A stretch of 64,000 nucleotides of DNA from positions 84,328-148,327 of the forward strand of contig JBARXJ010000020.1 of the NCBI GenBank assembly GCA_049647265.1, given 5' to 3'. The position numbers and the translations under genes are program-made. This document shows positions 44,035-53,903 of the stretch, piece after piece. The notes below the pieces were generated by a model, which searched no databases, had not been told where the DNA came from, and saw only the letters and a program-made list of their open reading frames with translations. The stretch comes from JAAURB01 sp049647265 (GTDB lineage Bacteria; Cyanobacteriota; Cyanobacteriia; Cyanobacteriales; Microcoleaceae). Within the stretch, counting starts at the first letter, position 1. Each line of letters opens with the position of its first letter.

Positions 44035-46191
44035 ATGGAAGAAATGGAAAAGTCAATATCCTTCGATGGACGGGATATTCGACTCAAGATAGGTTTACTC
44101 GCACCCCAAGCTGGTGGAGCGGTGTTAATAGAGTCAGGAGATACTTCAGTTTTAGTCACTGCAACTCGGGCTGAAGGCAGACCGGGAATTGATTTTCTCC
44201 CGTTGTTGGTAGATTATGAAGAACGTCTTTACGCAGGGGGACGCATTCCTGGAGGCTTTCTCCGGCGAGAAGGTCGGCCCCCTGACCGAGTGACCCTCAC
44301 CAGTCGTCTGATTGACCGTCCGCTACGTCCATTAATTCCAGGTTGGATACGGGATGATATTCAAATCGTGGCGACAACCTTATCGATGGATGAGCAAGTT
44401 CCCCCGGATGTATTAGCAGTAACAGGGTCTTCTGTGGCTGTGTTGCTGGCAAAAATTCCCTTTTTCGGCCCCATGGCAGCAGTACGAGTTGGGTTAGTTG
44501 GGGATGATTTTATCATTAATCCCACCTATCGCGAAGTGAAAAATGGCGATCTCGATCTGGTGGTAGCGGGTTCTCCTGAAGGCGTGGTGATGGTAGAAGC
44601 GGGTGCAAATCAACTGCCGGAACAGGATATCATCGAAGCCATTGATTTCGGCTACGAAGCGGTCTATGACCTGATTAAAGCGCAACAGGAAATGATGGAG
44701 CAGCTCAACTATGAGATGAGTGTTGCAGAAGCGCCAACTGAACCACCAGAATTGGTAGAGTTTATTCGAGAGAAAACCGTAGAACCGATTAAAAACGTTC
44801 TTAAGCAGTTTGACTTAGATAAAACAGGCCGAGATACTCTTCTAGATGGGATTAAAGAAAAAGAAGTCTTAGAACCCATTGCTGAGAAACCCGAAGAAGA
44901 TCCCCTACAGGCTGCGACAGTAGAAGATCCAAAAGCGGTGAGTCGGATTTTCAAAAGCTTGACTCGTGAGTTGATGCGAAAACAGATCACTGAGGAGAAT
45001 GTTCGGGTTGATGGCCGTCAACTCGATCAGGTGCGTCCAGTCTCCTGTCGGGTGAATTTGTTACCGCGTCGGGTTCATGGCAGTGGGTTATTTAACCGAG
45101 GATTAACTCAGGTACTCTCTATTGCCACCCTCGGAACCCCCGGAGATGCCCAGGATTTGGACGATCTCCATCCCCAGGATGAAAAACGCTATATGCATCA
45201 TTACAACTTCCCCCCTTATTCTGTAGGGGAAACGAAGCCGATGCGATCGCCGGGACGACGGGAAATTGGACATGGTGCCTTAGCCGAACGGGCGTTACTC
45301 CCCGTCTTACCTGAAAAGGAAAAATTCCCTTATGTGATTCGGATTGTCTCAGAAGTTCTCTCTTCTAACGGTTCGACTTCTATGGGTTCAGTTTGTGGTT
45401 CAACTTTATCCTTAATGGATGCTGGAGTCCCAATCAAAAAACCCGTCAGCGGCGCAGCCATGGGGTTAATCAGAGAAGGAGAAGAAGTTCGGATTCTCAC
45501 AGATATTCAAGGGATAGAGGATTTCCTCGGAGATATGGACTTCAAGGTGGCTGGGACTGATTCTGGAATTACAGCCTTGCAGATGGATATGAAAATTACG
45601 GGTTTATCCATGGAAACGGTCGCCCAGGCGATTAATCAGGCAAAACCCGCCCGTCTGCATATCTTGGAGAAAATGTTAAGTACCATTGATAAACCGCGTT
45701 CGGATCTCTCTCCCTATGCCCCACGCCTGTTGACCATGAAGATCGATCCAGACTTAATTGGTTTGGTAATTGGGCCAGGTGGTAAAACCATTAAAGGCAT
45801 TACCGAAGAAACTGGGGTAAAAATTGATATCGATGATGATGGTACGGTCACTATTGCTTCAACCGATAGTGAAAATGCTGCCCGCGCCTATCAAATTGTA
45901 CAAGGGATGACCCGTAAACTGAATGCGGGTGATGTGTATGCGGGCAAAGTCACTCGAATTATTCCCATCGGGGCATTTGTAGAATTTCTTCCCGGTAAAG
46001 AAGGGATGATTCATATTTCTCAACTGGCTGATTATCGAGTCGGTAAAGTTGAGGATGAAGTCGCCCTCGGTGATGAAGTGATTGTAAAAGTACGAGAAAT
46101 TGACAATAAAGGCCGGATCAATTTAACTCGCTTAGGAATTCATCCTGATGAAGCTGCTGCCGCCCGGGCTGCCGCATCCACAGTCAGTTAA
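44035..46191 (+). CDS. pnp: polyribonucleotide nucleotidyltransferase (PNPase)
   Basis: The protein has 718 residues from the ATG at 44035, preceded by AGAGGAAAG; an earlier in-frame ATG at 43996 is less likely. It contains two RNase PH domains with the linking all-alpha domain, then KH (LIGLVIGPGGKTIKGITEE) and S1 (YAGKVTRIIPIGAFVEFL). GAMGLIREGE-like and SNGSTSMGSVCG segments form the phosphorolytic site. It degrades RNA 3' to 5' with phosphate and can add tails, a role that it fills in cyanobacteria lacking poly(A) polymerase. Length is usual. It ends at a strong terminator. Confidence 0.96.
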   Translation: MEEMEKSISFDGRDIRLKIGLLAPQAGGAVLIESGDTSVLVTATRAEGRPGIDFLPLLVDYEERLYAGGRIPGGFLRREGRPPDRVTLTSRLIDRPLRPLIPGWIRDDIQIVATTLSMDEQVPPDVLAVTGSSVAVLLAKIPFFGPMAAVRVGLVGDDFIINPTYREVKNGDLDLVVAGSPEGVVMVEAGANQLPEQDIIEAIDFGYEAVYDLIKAQQEMMEQLNYEMSVAEAPTEPPELVEFIREKTVEPIKNVLKQFDLDKTGRDTLLDGIKEKEVLEPIAEKPEEDPLQAATVEDPKAVSRIFKSLTRELMRKQITEENVRVDGRQLDQVRPVSCRVNLLPRRVHGSGLFNRGLTQVLSIATLGTPGDAQDLDDLHPQDEKRYMHHYNFPPYSVGETKPMRSPGRREIGHGALAERALLPVLPEKEKFPYVIRIVSEVLSSNGSTSMGSVCGSTLSLMDAGVPIKKPVSGAAMGLIREGEEVRILTDIQGIEDFLGDMDFKVAGTDSGITALQMDMKITGLSMETVAQAINQAKPARLHILEKMLSTIDKPRSDLSPYAPRLLTMKIDPDLIGLVIGPGGKTIKGITEETGVKIDIDDDGTVTIASTDSENAARAYQIVQGMTRKLNAGDVYAGKVTRIIPIGAFVEFLPGKEGMIHISQLADYRVGKVEDEVALGDEVIVKVREIDNKGRINLTRLGIHPDEAAAARAAASTVS

Positions 46192-46218
46192 TCCTAACTA
46201 AAATTTAATTGATTCTAC

Positions 46219-46248
46219 AGAGGCGTTGACAGCAACGTCTCTTTTTTT
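46219..46248 (+). terminator. intrinsic terminator of pnp
   Basis: AGAGGCGTT pairs with AACGTCTCT around a six-base loop (one G-T pair) and leads into seven T residues, 28 bases after the pnp stop codon. It is the clearest member of the recurrent hairpin family. Confidence 0.9.
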
Positions 46249-46710
46249 ATCTATTTGGAAGACAATACTCTCAGCTTCAACTGATCTTGTACTGCTATAG
46301 AATAGGCGATGAGCGGATATTGATTCAGATTTGATTAAAATATTAGGCTTTTCCAGCTTTTTATCCGACTTAAAATCCATTTTTTATATAAAATTATCCT
46401 GATTTTGAACTCAATTCAATTTAAAGATTGTGTAAATCTTGCTCTACAGATTATCAAAGTTCAGTAAAGAGGGACAGAACATATTGATGTTCGCTTTATT
46501 TTCAGATATGCTAGATATTACGGAGAAAACAGCTCAATCTACCCAATGAGCCTCAGTAATTTTTCGGAAAATCCTGACGTTAATTGTTCAAAAATGTAAA
46601 TCCATATGAATTCTATAGTATAAGGAGGTGGGTTTACTGATACTATTTCTGTCCTCAAAACCGTCTCAAACGAGTTGTTTCATCCAGATCTAGGGAGGTA
46701 ACGCAAGGAT
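46249..46710. other. spacer between pnp and sulfotransferase
   Basis: No gene is seen; a minus-strand open frame (46198-46380) runs through the terminator and is rejected. The last 30 bases contain GGGAGG, the ribosome binding site of the next gene. Confidence 0.4.
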
Positions 46711-47583
46711 ATGAATGTCCTGGCCAATCGAATTCATTTTATTTCTGGATTACCTCGTTCAGGTTCAACTCTTCTGGCAGCACTTCTCCGACAAAATCCC
46801 CGTTTTTATGGAGCGATGACATCTCCAGTTGGAGGACTCATGAATCGGATGTTGGAAGCTATGAGCGAAGACAATGAATTTTCAGTCTTCCTATCTCCAG
46901 AACAAAAAAAGAACATCTTATTCAATGTATTTTCAGGCTACTACCAAGAACAAATTGAGCAATATCCAATAATATTTGATACCAATCGTTTATGGTGTAG
47001 TAAACTCTCCTTAATTCATCAACTTTTTCCCCATGCTAAAATTATTTGCTGTGTTCGTAATATTGCGTGGATCATGGATTCATTGGAGCGATTAGTCAGA
47101 CAAAATGCATTTGAGGTTTCTCGCTTATTTAACAATAAAAATGAAACAGCAACCGTTTATAGTCGAACAGAAGCTTTAACTCAAGGAAATCGCCTTGTAG
47201 GATTTGCATATAATGCGCTGAAAGAAGCATTTTATAGTGAACAAGCCAATAAATTATTGCTCGTTGATTACGAACTTCTGACAACTGGCCCGGCTCAAAC
47301 TTTATCCTTAATTTATCAATTTCTTGGGGAAAAACCATTTGAACATGATTTTAAAGATGTACAATATAATGAATCTAGATTCGATCAAAACCTTAGAACT
47401 AAAGGGTTACATCAGATTCGTCAAAAGGTGGAGTTTAAACCACGAAAAACAATTTTACCCCCGGACTTATTTGAACGTTTTAGTCAGTTATCTTTTTGGA
47501 CAACGGCAACAGATAGTTTAGCTCATGTGATTTGTATCCAAACTCAAACTAATTCTGATCAAAAACAAATTGTAGTCAGTTAA
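46711..47583 (+). CDS. sulfotransferase family protein
   Basis: This 290-residue protein has a well-placed GGGAGG ribosome binding site. Residues 9-25 (FISGLPRSGSTLLAALL) form the loop that binds the 5'-phosphosulfate of PAPS, and the downstream IICCVRNIAWIMDSLERLV contains the Arg of the 3'-phosphate-binding segment. It would sulfate a carbohydrate, lipid or small molecule. It lies just upstream of a giant surface RTX protein, which makes a cell-surface glycan a reasonable acceptor, but that is inference. There is no membrane segment. Confidence 0.82.
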   Translation: MNVLANRIHFISGLPRSGSTLLAALLRQNPRFYGAMTSPVGGLMNRMLEAMSEDNEFSVFLSPEQKKNILFNVFSGYYQEQIEQYPIIFDTNRLWCSKLSLIHQLFPHAKIICCVRNIAWIMDSLERLVRQNAFEVSRLFNNKNETATVYSRTEALTQGNRLVGFAYNALKEAFYSEQANKLLLVDYELLTTGPAQTLSLIYQFLGEKPFEHDFKDVQYNESRFDQNLRTKGLHQIRQKVEFKPRKTILPPDLFERFSQLSFWTTATDSLAHVICIQTQTNSDQKQIVVS

Positions 47584-47901
47584 TCTTGAAAGTTTAGGAA
47601 CAAAATAATCATAAATCTTGTCTTCTTAAGAATAAATAATTATTGATGATTGAGCCTCATCTTTCAAGTTTAGTTTAGACTGTTTAACTTCAGCCGAATT
47701 CACAATGTATGTTTTCACTCAACCTACATAAATATTGACTTCAAAGCTGAAGAACAATCTTTATAAAATCAAGTTTTAAGGTTCATTCTACTTTATAACC
47801 ATTCCTATTCACCCTAGGAAAATAGTTACTGTCAAAGGGATATCTGCATCTGCTTCTCATTATCAACTTACTCACCCTTACCTATTGATAGTCAGAAAGC
47901 C
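47584..47901. other. 318-base spacer before giant RTX gene
   Basis: AT-rich, with no gene or strong hairpin. It should hold the promoter of the following gene. Confidence 0.4.
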
Positions 47902-50900
47902 ATGAGTCACCAATTAGTTATTATCGATTCTAAAATTCAGCAGTATGATGCTTTAATTCTAGGTATTGACTGTACTGCTGAAGTCATTATCTTAAACCCT
48001 GACGACGACGGTATTGAACAAATTAGCAAAATTCTTGCGACTAAAACATCTCTGCAAGCCTTACATATTGTGGCTCACGGTTGCGATGCCGCCCTCAAAC
48101 TCGGTTCGGCTTCTTTAAACCCTGAAACAGTCGAAACCCATACTACTCCTTTACAACAGTGGGGAAAAAGCTTTGCAGATAATGGTGATATTTTATTATA
48201 TGGTTGTAACGTTGCTCAAACCCCAGACGGTAAAGCCTTTGTTCTGCGTTTAAGTGAACTTACAGGTGCTAATGTTGCCGCTGCTGTCGGTCGAGTCGGT
48301 AACCCTGAGTTAGGGGGAAGTTGGAACTTAAACTTTAGAATGGGTAAGGTTCGGACTCCGTTGATCTTTTCTCCTGTCATACGCGCCACTTATGCAGGGG
48401 TATTCGCAACATTTGAAGTCAACCAACCCACCGATGATGGGACGGGTAATACCAATGGAACTTTAAGTTGGGCCATTAAGCAAGCCAACGAAACCACCGA
48501 GGATGATATTATCAGCCTCAGTAATAATGTCAGACTCAACCTCGCTGATGACCTCAAGCGGATGCAGTCTTTAATTGATAGTGAGATGACGAGTATTACC
48601 ATTGAAGGTAATAACTTTACGGTTAGTGGCGATAACGATAACGATGGCGTAGTTGATACCAACGGTGAAGACCGTCCTATTTTCTTTGTTAAGTCTGGAA
48701 ACGTTACGTTTGAAAACCTGACCATAGATGGGGGTGTTGCCAAAGGAGGAAATAGTAACTTTGGTGGCGGTGGCGGCGGTTTCGGCGGCGGTTTATTCGT
48801 CTATTCTGGGGATGTTACAGTCGATAATGTCACCTTTAGTAATAACCGCGCTATTGGCGGAGATGCCGACGGTGGCGGTGGTTTTGGTGGCGGTGGTTTT
48901 GGCGGTGACGGCTTTGACTATGGTGGCGGTGGTTTATTTGCCAACAGTCCCAATGGTTATAACGGAGGTTACGGCGGTAACGGGAATTATGGTGGCTTTG
49001 GTGGCACAAATGCAACCCCTAACGGTGGCTTTGGCGGCGGCGGTTATGGAAATAGTGGTAATGGCGGCTTCGGCGGTGGCGGTGGTTATAGCGCAACCCA
49101 AGGCGGAAATGGCGGCTTCGGCGGCGGTGGCGGTTTTGGCGCAACCCAAGGTGGAAATGGTGGTTATGGCGGCGGCGGTGGTGCAACAAGCGTAACAGGT
49201 CAAGGCGGTGAGGGAGGCTTTGGCGCTGGAGACGGTAGTCCTAATGGTGCGGGTGGCGGCGCAGGTTTTGGTGGCGCTGTTTTTGTGCGGGAAGGTAATA
49301 TAACGATTACCAATAGCAGTTTTGCAGATAACTCAGCCACAAATGGTAATGGTCGTAATGGCGGTGGTGTCGGCCAAGGCTTAGGCGGTGGTATCTTTGC
49401 TGCAATTGCAGATGACGATAATGATGGAGTGACAAGCACCGTTACTTTAAGTAATACCACTTTTGCAGGTAATACTTCCAGTAATAATAGCAATGATGAT
49501 GATAATGAAGATGACGGCGATATTTTTGGAGTGAATATTACCGTTGATGATAATACTAATCCAGTTCTGGCCAATGTAAACAATGTCACGTTTACCGAAA
49601 CCGAGGTGAATACTGCTCCTCAAATTATTGATGCTGATGTTACCCTAACGGATAATGTCGCGAATTATAATAACGGTACACTGACGGTTAGCTACAGCAG
49701 CGGTAGTTCAACAGAAGATATCCTGACTATTCGTAACTTAGGTACAGGAAGCGGTGAAATTAGCTTAGATGGAACCACTGTATCTTATGAAGGCGCAGAA
49801 ATTGGCAGTATCATCAGTAATGGTTTAGCAGGCAGCGATCTGATTGTAGAGTTTATTGCGTTTGCAACTCCAACGGCAGTAGAACGACTGATTGAGAATA
49901 TCACTTATCAAAACGTTTCTAATAATCCTACCGCTGTTCGTACCTTTTCTGTCACAATTGATAATGGTCAAGGCGGAACAACTTCTGCTACGGCAGATCT
50001 CACTGTTACAGCAGTCAATGAAGCACCGACTTTCATTGAGACTATTAGTCTGTATGATAATCTCTCTGTTCTGCCGGATGATACCAACGCAATTACGGGT
50101 AGTTCTCAACCGAAACTCGCATTTATCGACCCAGATCTATTTTTAGTCGGTAATAGCAGTGCGACTCGTTCTATTGAGGGTAGCACAACCTTATTAAATA
50201 CGACTGCCAATAACGATACTTACGCAGGTTACAGTAACTATACTGTGAGTAATATTGGCTTTACAGGTGTTACCTTCGGCTTAGTTGACCCAGCTTTCCC
50301 CGCTTTAGATCGTAACGCTGGCTACAGCATTAATTTCTCGGCTCAGGTAAATTCTGAAAATAATGACGGTAGCGATCGCAATAGTGATGGACTTTTAGAT
50401 CGGGCAGGGTTTAGTATTATTGCGGTTAGTTCCGATGGGGAACAAGCCATAGAACTCGGCTTTGATAGCGATCGCATTTTTGCTCAAGCCGATGGTACTA
50501 CACAAAGCGATCCTTCTGCAGAACCTGATGGCACTGCTAATACAGCAAACCTAACTTTCTTTACCCAAGCTGAAAGTGCTACCTTTGATACGACCTCCGG
50601 GTTGGTTAATTACAGTGTTAATGTCTTAGGAGAAGGTTATACCCTCTCAGCGGATGGACAGCCCATTTTAACGGGAACGCTACGAGATTATACTGCTTTT
50701 AACCCGCCGTTGGGTGCTCCTAACCCTTACACCCTTGAAAGTGGTTTATTCTTTGGTGATAACACACCTTCCTCTCAAGCGTCTGTATCGTTGGGTACAA
50801 TTTCTCTAACTCAACCCGCTTCTAGCAATGAGTTTACATTTGATGCGATCGCAGAAGATGCCGCTAATGGAACAGTGATTGGTGGAGTTGCTGCAACCGA

Positions 50901-52920
50901 TCCAGATGGAGATAACCTAACCTACAGTATTATCGCAGGAAACGGTAGCGGCGCGTTTGGGATAACAGAAATAGGAGAAATTACCGTTGTTGACAGCAGT
51001 GGTTTAGACTTTGAAACCAACCCTACCCCTACACTCACTATTCAAGCCACGGATGCAGGAAATCTCTCTGCGACAACCACCGTCTCATTTGATGTCACTG
51101 ATGTTAATGAAGCACCCAATTTCACCAGCGATGCCGTTACAACAGTTACAGCAGGTCAACTCTATACCTACAATATCCAAACTACCGATCCAGATACAGG
51201 GGATACAGTTAATATTAGCAGTCTTAACAATTTACCCGCTTGGTTAAGTTTAACCGATAACACAGACGGTACAGCGACTTTAAGTGGTACACCGACTGAG
51301 AGTGATGTTGGCAATAACGCCATTGAGTTATCCGTCGAAGATGCGGGGGGTTTATCTACCACTCAAACATTTGCGATCGCTGTTGATGCTGATAATAGTC
51401 CAACGCCGACTCCAACGCCGACTCCGACTCCAACACCTACGCCTACACCCGATCCAACACCGACTCCAACGCCGACTCCAACGCCTACACCTACGCCTGA
51501 TAATAGTCCAACTCCAACGCCGACTCCAACGCCTGATAATAGTCCGACTCCAACTCCAACGCCTACGCCGACTCCAACGCCTGATAATAGTCCGACTCCG
51601 ACTCCAACGCCTACACCTACGCCTGATAATACTCCAACACCGACTCCGACTCCAACGCCTACGCCTACACCTGATAATAGTCCTACACCGACTCCAACTC
51701 CAACGCCTACGCCTACGCCTGATAATAGTCCGACTCCAACTCCAACGCCTACGCCTACGCCTACGCCTGATAATAGTCCTACACCGACTCCAACTCCGAC
51801 TCCAACTCCAACTCCAACGCCTACACCTGATAATAGTCCTACACCGACTCCAACTCCAACGCCTGATAATAGTCCAACACCAACTCCAACTCCAACGCCT
51901 ACATTTACACCGACTCCCACGCCGACTCCAACTGTACCTCGGACAGATGATCAAGGGGATGGTAATACTTCTATTTACGATCCAACAACATTTATTAATG
52001 CGATCGCAGAACAAAACCCCATCCCCAATAGTCAAGTTCAAATGAGTACCGAAGGAACAGATGCAGCCGATGCCATTCTGGTGACTCAGGCAGTCGAAAC
52101 CTTTGGGTTAGCCGGAAATGACAATATTATTGGTAGCGCGGAGAATAATTGGATCAACGGCAACGAAGGAAATGATTATATCAACTCAACGGGTGGAGAT
52201 GATACTATCCATGGCGGTAAAGACGCTGATGGTATTCTTAGCGGTGTCGGTAATGATCTGGTATTTGGTGATAAAGGCAACGATCTTATCAATACTGAAG
52301 CCGGAAATGACTTAGTTTTTGGTAATACAGGAGATGATCTGATCGCTGGAGGAGATGGCAACGACAGTATTTATGGGGGTAAGAATAACGACCAAATTTT
52401 AGGTGGCAATGGTAGCGATCTCGTTTATGGAGACTTAGGTAATGATGTGTTAGAAGGTAATGGCGGAAATGACCAAATTTTAGGCGGCGACGGAAATGAT
52501 ACTCTCTCGGGTAATGATGGATCGGATACCCTCAACGGTGGCGAAGGTAACGATCTGTTGGATGGTAATACCGGAGATGATATTTTAATTGGGGATATGG
52601 GAGATGATACCCTCGATGGTGGAGAAGGAAACGATAGTCTCACAGGCGGCGCTGGTAATGACTGGATCGTAGGCGCGCAGGGCAGTGATACTTTGACTGG
52701 CGGTGAAGGTAGCGATCGCTTCTTTATTGTAGAAGGATATGGCCCTGATATCATTACCGATTTTGAAGATGGGGTTGATTTGTTGGTATTGGATAATGGT
52801 TTAACCTTCAATGATCTCAGTATTACTCAAACCCAAAATGCCACTTTAATTGAAGTAGGAGACGAACTGTTAGTGACAATTAATGGCTTAGTTGAAATTA
52901 CTGCTAGCGATATTGTCTAA
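47902..52920 (+). CDS. giant DUF4347 / Gly-rich / Thr-Pro / RTX surface protein
   Basis: This is a 1672-residue protein. Residues 1-165 are DUF4347 (LVIIDSKIQQYDAL, HIVAHG, GDILLYGCNVA). Residues about 276-463 are Gly-rich with repeats such as GGFGGGG. Cadherin-like and Ig-like repeats follow (VTDVNEAPNFTSD). Residues about 1164-1345 are Thr-Pro repeats divided by PDNS units. Residues about 1399-1606 are RTX nonapeptides (GGxGxDxLx), and a C-terminal segment (DIITDFEDGVDLLVLDNG) resembles type I secretion signals. It has no Sec signal, as expected for type I export, although no ABC exporter is in the window. Likely an adhesin, sheath or motility-related surface protein. It ends at a strong terminator. 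Confidence 0.85.
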   Translation: MSHQLVIIDSKIQQYDALILGIDCTAEVIILNPDDDGIEQISKILATKTSLQALHIVAHGCDAALKLGSASLNPETVETHTTPLQQWGKSFADNGDILLYGCNVAQTPDGKAFVLRLSELTGANVAAAVGRVGNPELGGSWNLNFRMGKVRTPLIFSPVIRATYAGVFATFEVNQPTDDGTGNTNGTLSWAIKQANETTEDDIISLSNNVRLNLADDLKRMQSLIDSEMTSITIEGNNFTVSGDNDNDGVVDTNGEDRPIFFVKSGNVTFENLTIDGGVAKGGNSNFGGGGGGFGGGLFVYSGDVTVDNVTFSNNRAIGGDADGGGGFGGGGFGGDGFDYGGGGLFANSPNGYNGGYGGNGNYGGFGGTNATPNGGFGGGGYGNSGNGGFGGGGGYSATQGGNGGFGGGGGFGATQGGNGGYGGGGGATSVTGQGGEGGFGAGDGSPNGAGGGAGFGGAVFVREGNITITNSSFADNSATNGNGRNGGGVGQGLGGGIFAAIADDDNDGVTSTVTLSNTTFAGNTSSNNSNDDDNEDDGDIFGVNITVDDNTNPVLANVNNVTFTETEVNTAPQIIDADVTLTDNVANYNNGTLTVSYSSGSSTEDILTIRNLGTGSGEISLDGTTVSYEGAEIGSIISNGLAGSDLIVEFIAFATPTAVERLIENITYQNVSNNPTAVRTFSVTIDNGQGGTTSATADLTVTAVNEAPTFIETISLYDNLSVLPDDTNAITGSSQPKLAFIDPDLFLVGNSSATRSIEGSTTLLNTTANNDTYAGYSNYTVSNIGFTGVTFGLVDPAFPALDRNAGYSINFSAQVNSENNDGSDRNSDGLLDRAGFSIIAVSSDGEQAIELGFDSDRIFAQADGTTQSDPSAEPDGTANTANLTFFTQAESATFDTTSGLVNYSVNVLGEGYTLSADGQPILTGTLRDYTAFNPPLGAPNPYTLESGLFFGDNTPSSQASVSLGTISLTQPASSNEFTFDAIAEDAANGTVIGGVAATDPDGDNLTYSIIAGNGSGAFGITEIGEITVVDSSGLDFETNPTPTLTIQATDAGNLSATTTVSFDVTDVNEAPNFTSDAVTTVTAGQLYTYNIQTTDPDTGDTVNISSLNNLPAWLSLTDNTDGTATLSGTPTESDVGNNAIELSVEDAGGLSTTQTFAIAVDADNSPTPTPTPTPTPTPTPTPDPTPTPTPTPTPTPTPDNSPTPTPTPTPDNSPTPTPTPTPTPTPDNSPTPTPTPTPTPDNTPTPTPTPTPTPTPDNSPTPTPTPTPTPTPDNSPTPTPTPTPTPTPDNSPTPTPTPTPTPTPTPTPDNSPTPTPTPTPDNSPTPTPTPTPTFTPTPTPTPTVPRTDDQGDGNTSIYDPTTFINAIAEQNPIPNSQVQMSTEGTDAADAILVTQAVETFGLAGNDNIIGSAENNWINGNEGNDYINSTGGDDTIHGGKDADGILSGVGNDLVFGDKGNDLINTEAGNDLVFGNTGDDLIAGGDGNDSIYGGKNNDQILGGNGSDLVYGDLGNDVLEGNGGNDQILGGDGNDTLSGNDGSDTLNGGEGNDLLDGNTGDDILIGDMGDDTLDGGEGNDSLTGGAGNDWIVGAQGSDTLTGGEGSDRFFIVEGYGPDIITDFEDGVDLLVLDNGLTFNDLSITQTQNATLIEVGDELLVTINGLVEITASDIV
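48728..49290 (+). repeat. Gly-rich coding repeats
   Basis: Degenerate GGC/GGT-rich coding repeats encode units like GGFGGGGGFGATQGGNG; the unit with GCAACCCAAGG recurs at least twice (about 49092 and 49143). The low complexity keeps other frames open and explains spurious Val/Ala-rich frames. Confidence 0.7.
51391..51935 (+). repeat. Thr-Pro coding tandem array with PDNS spacers
   Basis: About 545 bases of CCAACGCCGACT-type hexamers are punctuated by CCTGATAATAGTCC spacers (about nine). Synonymous codons vary (ACG, ACT, ACA, ACC) although the protein repeat is uniform. The array is open in other frames and on the minus strand (Val-Gly repeats), which are artefacts. Copy number is probably variable between strains. 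Confidence 0.85.
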
Positions 52921-52947
52921 GTTTTCTGATAAATTTCATAACATCGG

Positions 52948-52976
52948 GGAGAGGGATCAATTCCTTCTCCTTTTTT
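52948..52976 (+). terminator. intrinsic terminator after giant RTX gene
   Basis: GGAGAGGGA pairs with TCCTTCTCC around a five-base loop (one G-T pair) and leads into six T residues, 27 bases after the stop codon. Confidence 0.85.
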
Positions 52977-53108
52977 ATTGCGGTCAATCATTCTCTTTTT
53001 CTAAATATTTCTTTCTGGAGTTAGATTAATTTTCGCGCTTCTCTACGGCATATTAAAAGCGACTACAATAATTGTACGTTATTTTAATAGAACGAGAGTT
53101 TATCGATT

Positions 53109-53669
53109 ATGTCATCATCTTCTTCTCAATCGACTCCCTCTAAAAGTCAGTTTGCTAAAATTTTAAAGCTTTTAGGTCGTATTAGTTTTTGGGTACAACT
53201 TATTCTAGGAATTGCTGCGAGTATCACTTTACTCTTAGTAACTATTAGTCGAAATGCGAGTGAGGGGACAAATAACCCTTGGATTGGATTAGGTTTATTT
53301 TTAGCAGTTGCGTCTATTATTGTTTTAGGATTTAGAATTTATTGGGCTTGGCGTTATACTCGCTTAGCAAAACAATTAGAAAATAATTCATCTAAAAAAA
53401 ATATTAGTAAAACTCAAGTGATTAAGATTCTCAAGTTAGGTTTAATTGCTAGTACCGTCGGATTATTGCTTGCTTTCTTTGCGGCTGAAATCACAACAGT
53501 CACCGTTTTAACAAAAGCATTATCTCAACCTCAAGGAATCGCTGTATATGAACCGGAAAATACAGTGCGATCGCTAGATTTATTCTTAATTTTAGTAGAT
53601 GTTAATTTAATCGGCGCTCATCTGTTAGGTAGTATTAATTCATTGGGTTTATCCAATTGGTTAGATTAG
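53109..53669 (+). CDS. DUF3611 family membrane protein
   Basis: This 186-residue protein has four hydrophobic segments (about 25-45, 58-78, 105-128, 150-172). LLGRISFWVQLILG at the start and RSLDLFLILVDVNLIGAHLLG at the end are the family patterns of DUF3611, found in cyanobacteria and plastids. Its role is not known. The Ser-rich N terminus is probably cytoplasmic or stromal. It lies downstream of the RTX terminator and has its own promoter. Confidence 0.82.
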   Translation: MSSSSSQSTPSKSQFAKILKLLGRISFWVQLILGIAASITLLLVTISRNASEGTNNPWIGLGLFLAVASIIVLGFRIYWAWRYTRLAKQLENNSSKKNISKTQVIKILKLGLIASTVGLLLAFFAAEITTVTVLTKALSQPQGIAVYEPENTVRSLDLFLILVDVNLIGAHLLGSINSLGLSNWLD

Positions 53670-53903
53670 AGAGCAGTAATTAATCCGGATTTTATCAGTT
53701 ACTAAGTTAACCGACTCTGATTAAATAACATAGAATACAAAATAAAAATAGGGCGTTGCATAATTAATAGATGATTAGCTGAAACCTGGTATAAACTAAT
53801 GTTTGAAATAGTAGCGATTGAGTCGAATCGAGGCTTTAAGTATCTCTTGAGAAACGAGAGTTTTCATCCTCTGCTAAGCGCGATCGCCATCTTACTGATA
53901 TGC

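Noticed and set aside
46198..46380. 60-codon minus-strand frame after pnp
   Set aside because: Its 3' part is the pnp terminator hairpin.
48390..49589. Ala/Val-rich and Pro-rich frames over the Gly-rich segment
   Set aside because: Shadows of low-complexity coding sequence; no ribosome binding sites.
51352..52045. Long open frames (Arg/Leu-rich on plus, Val-Gly-rich and Arg-rich on minus)
   Set aside because: They are by-products of the Thr-Pro coding array of the RTX gene, which is open in several frames.
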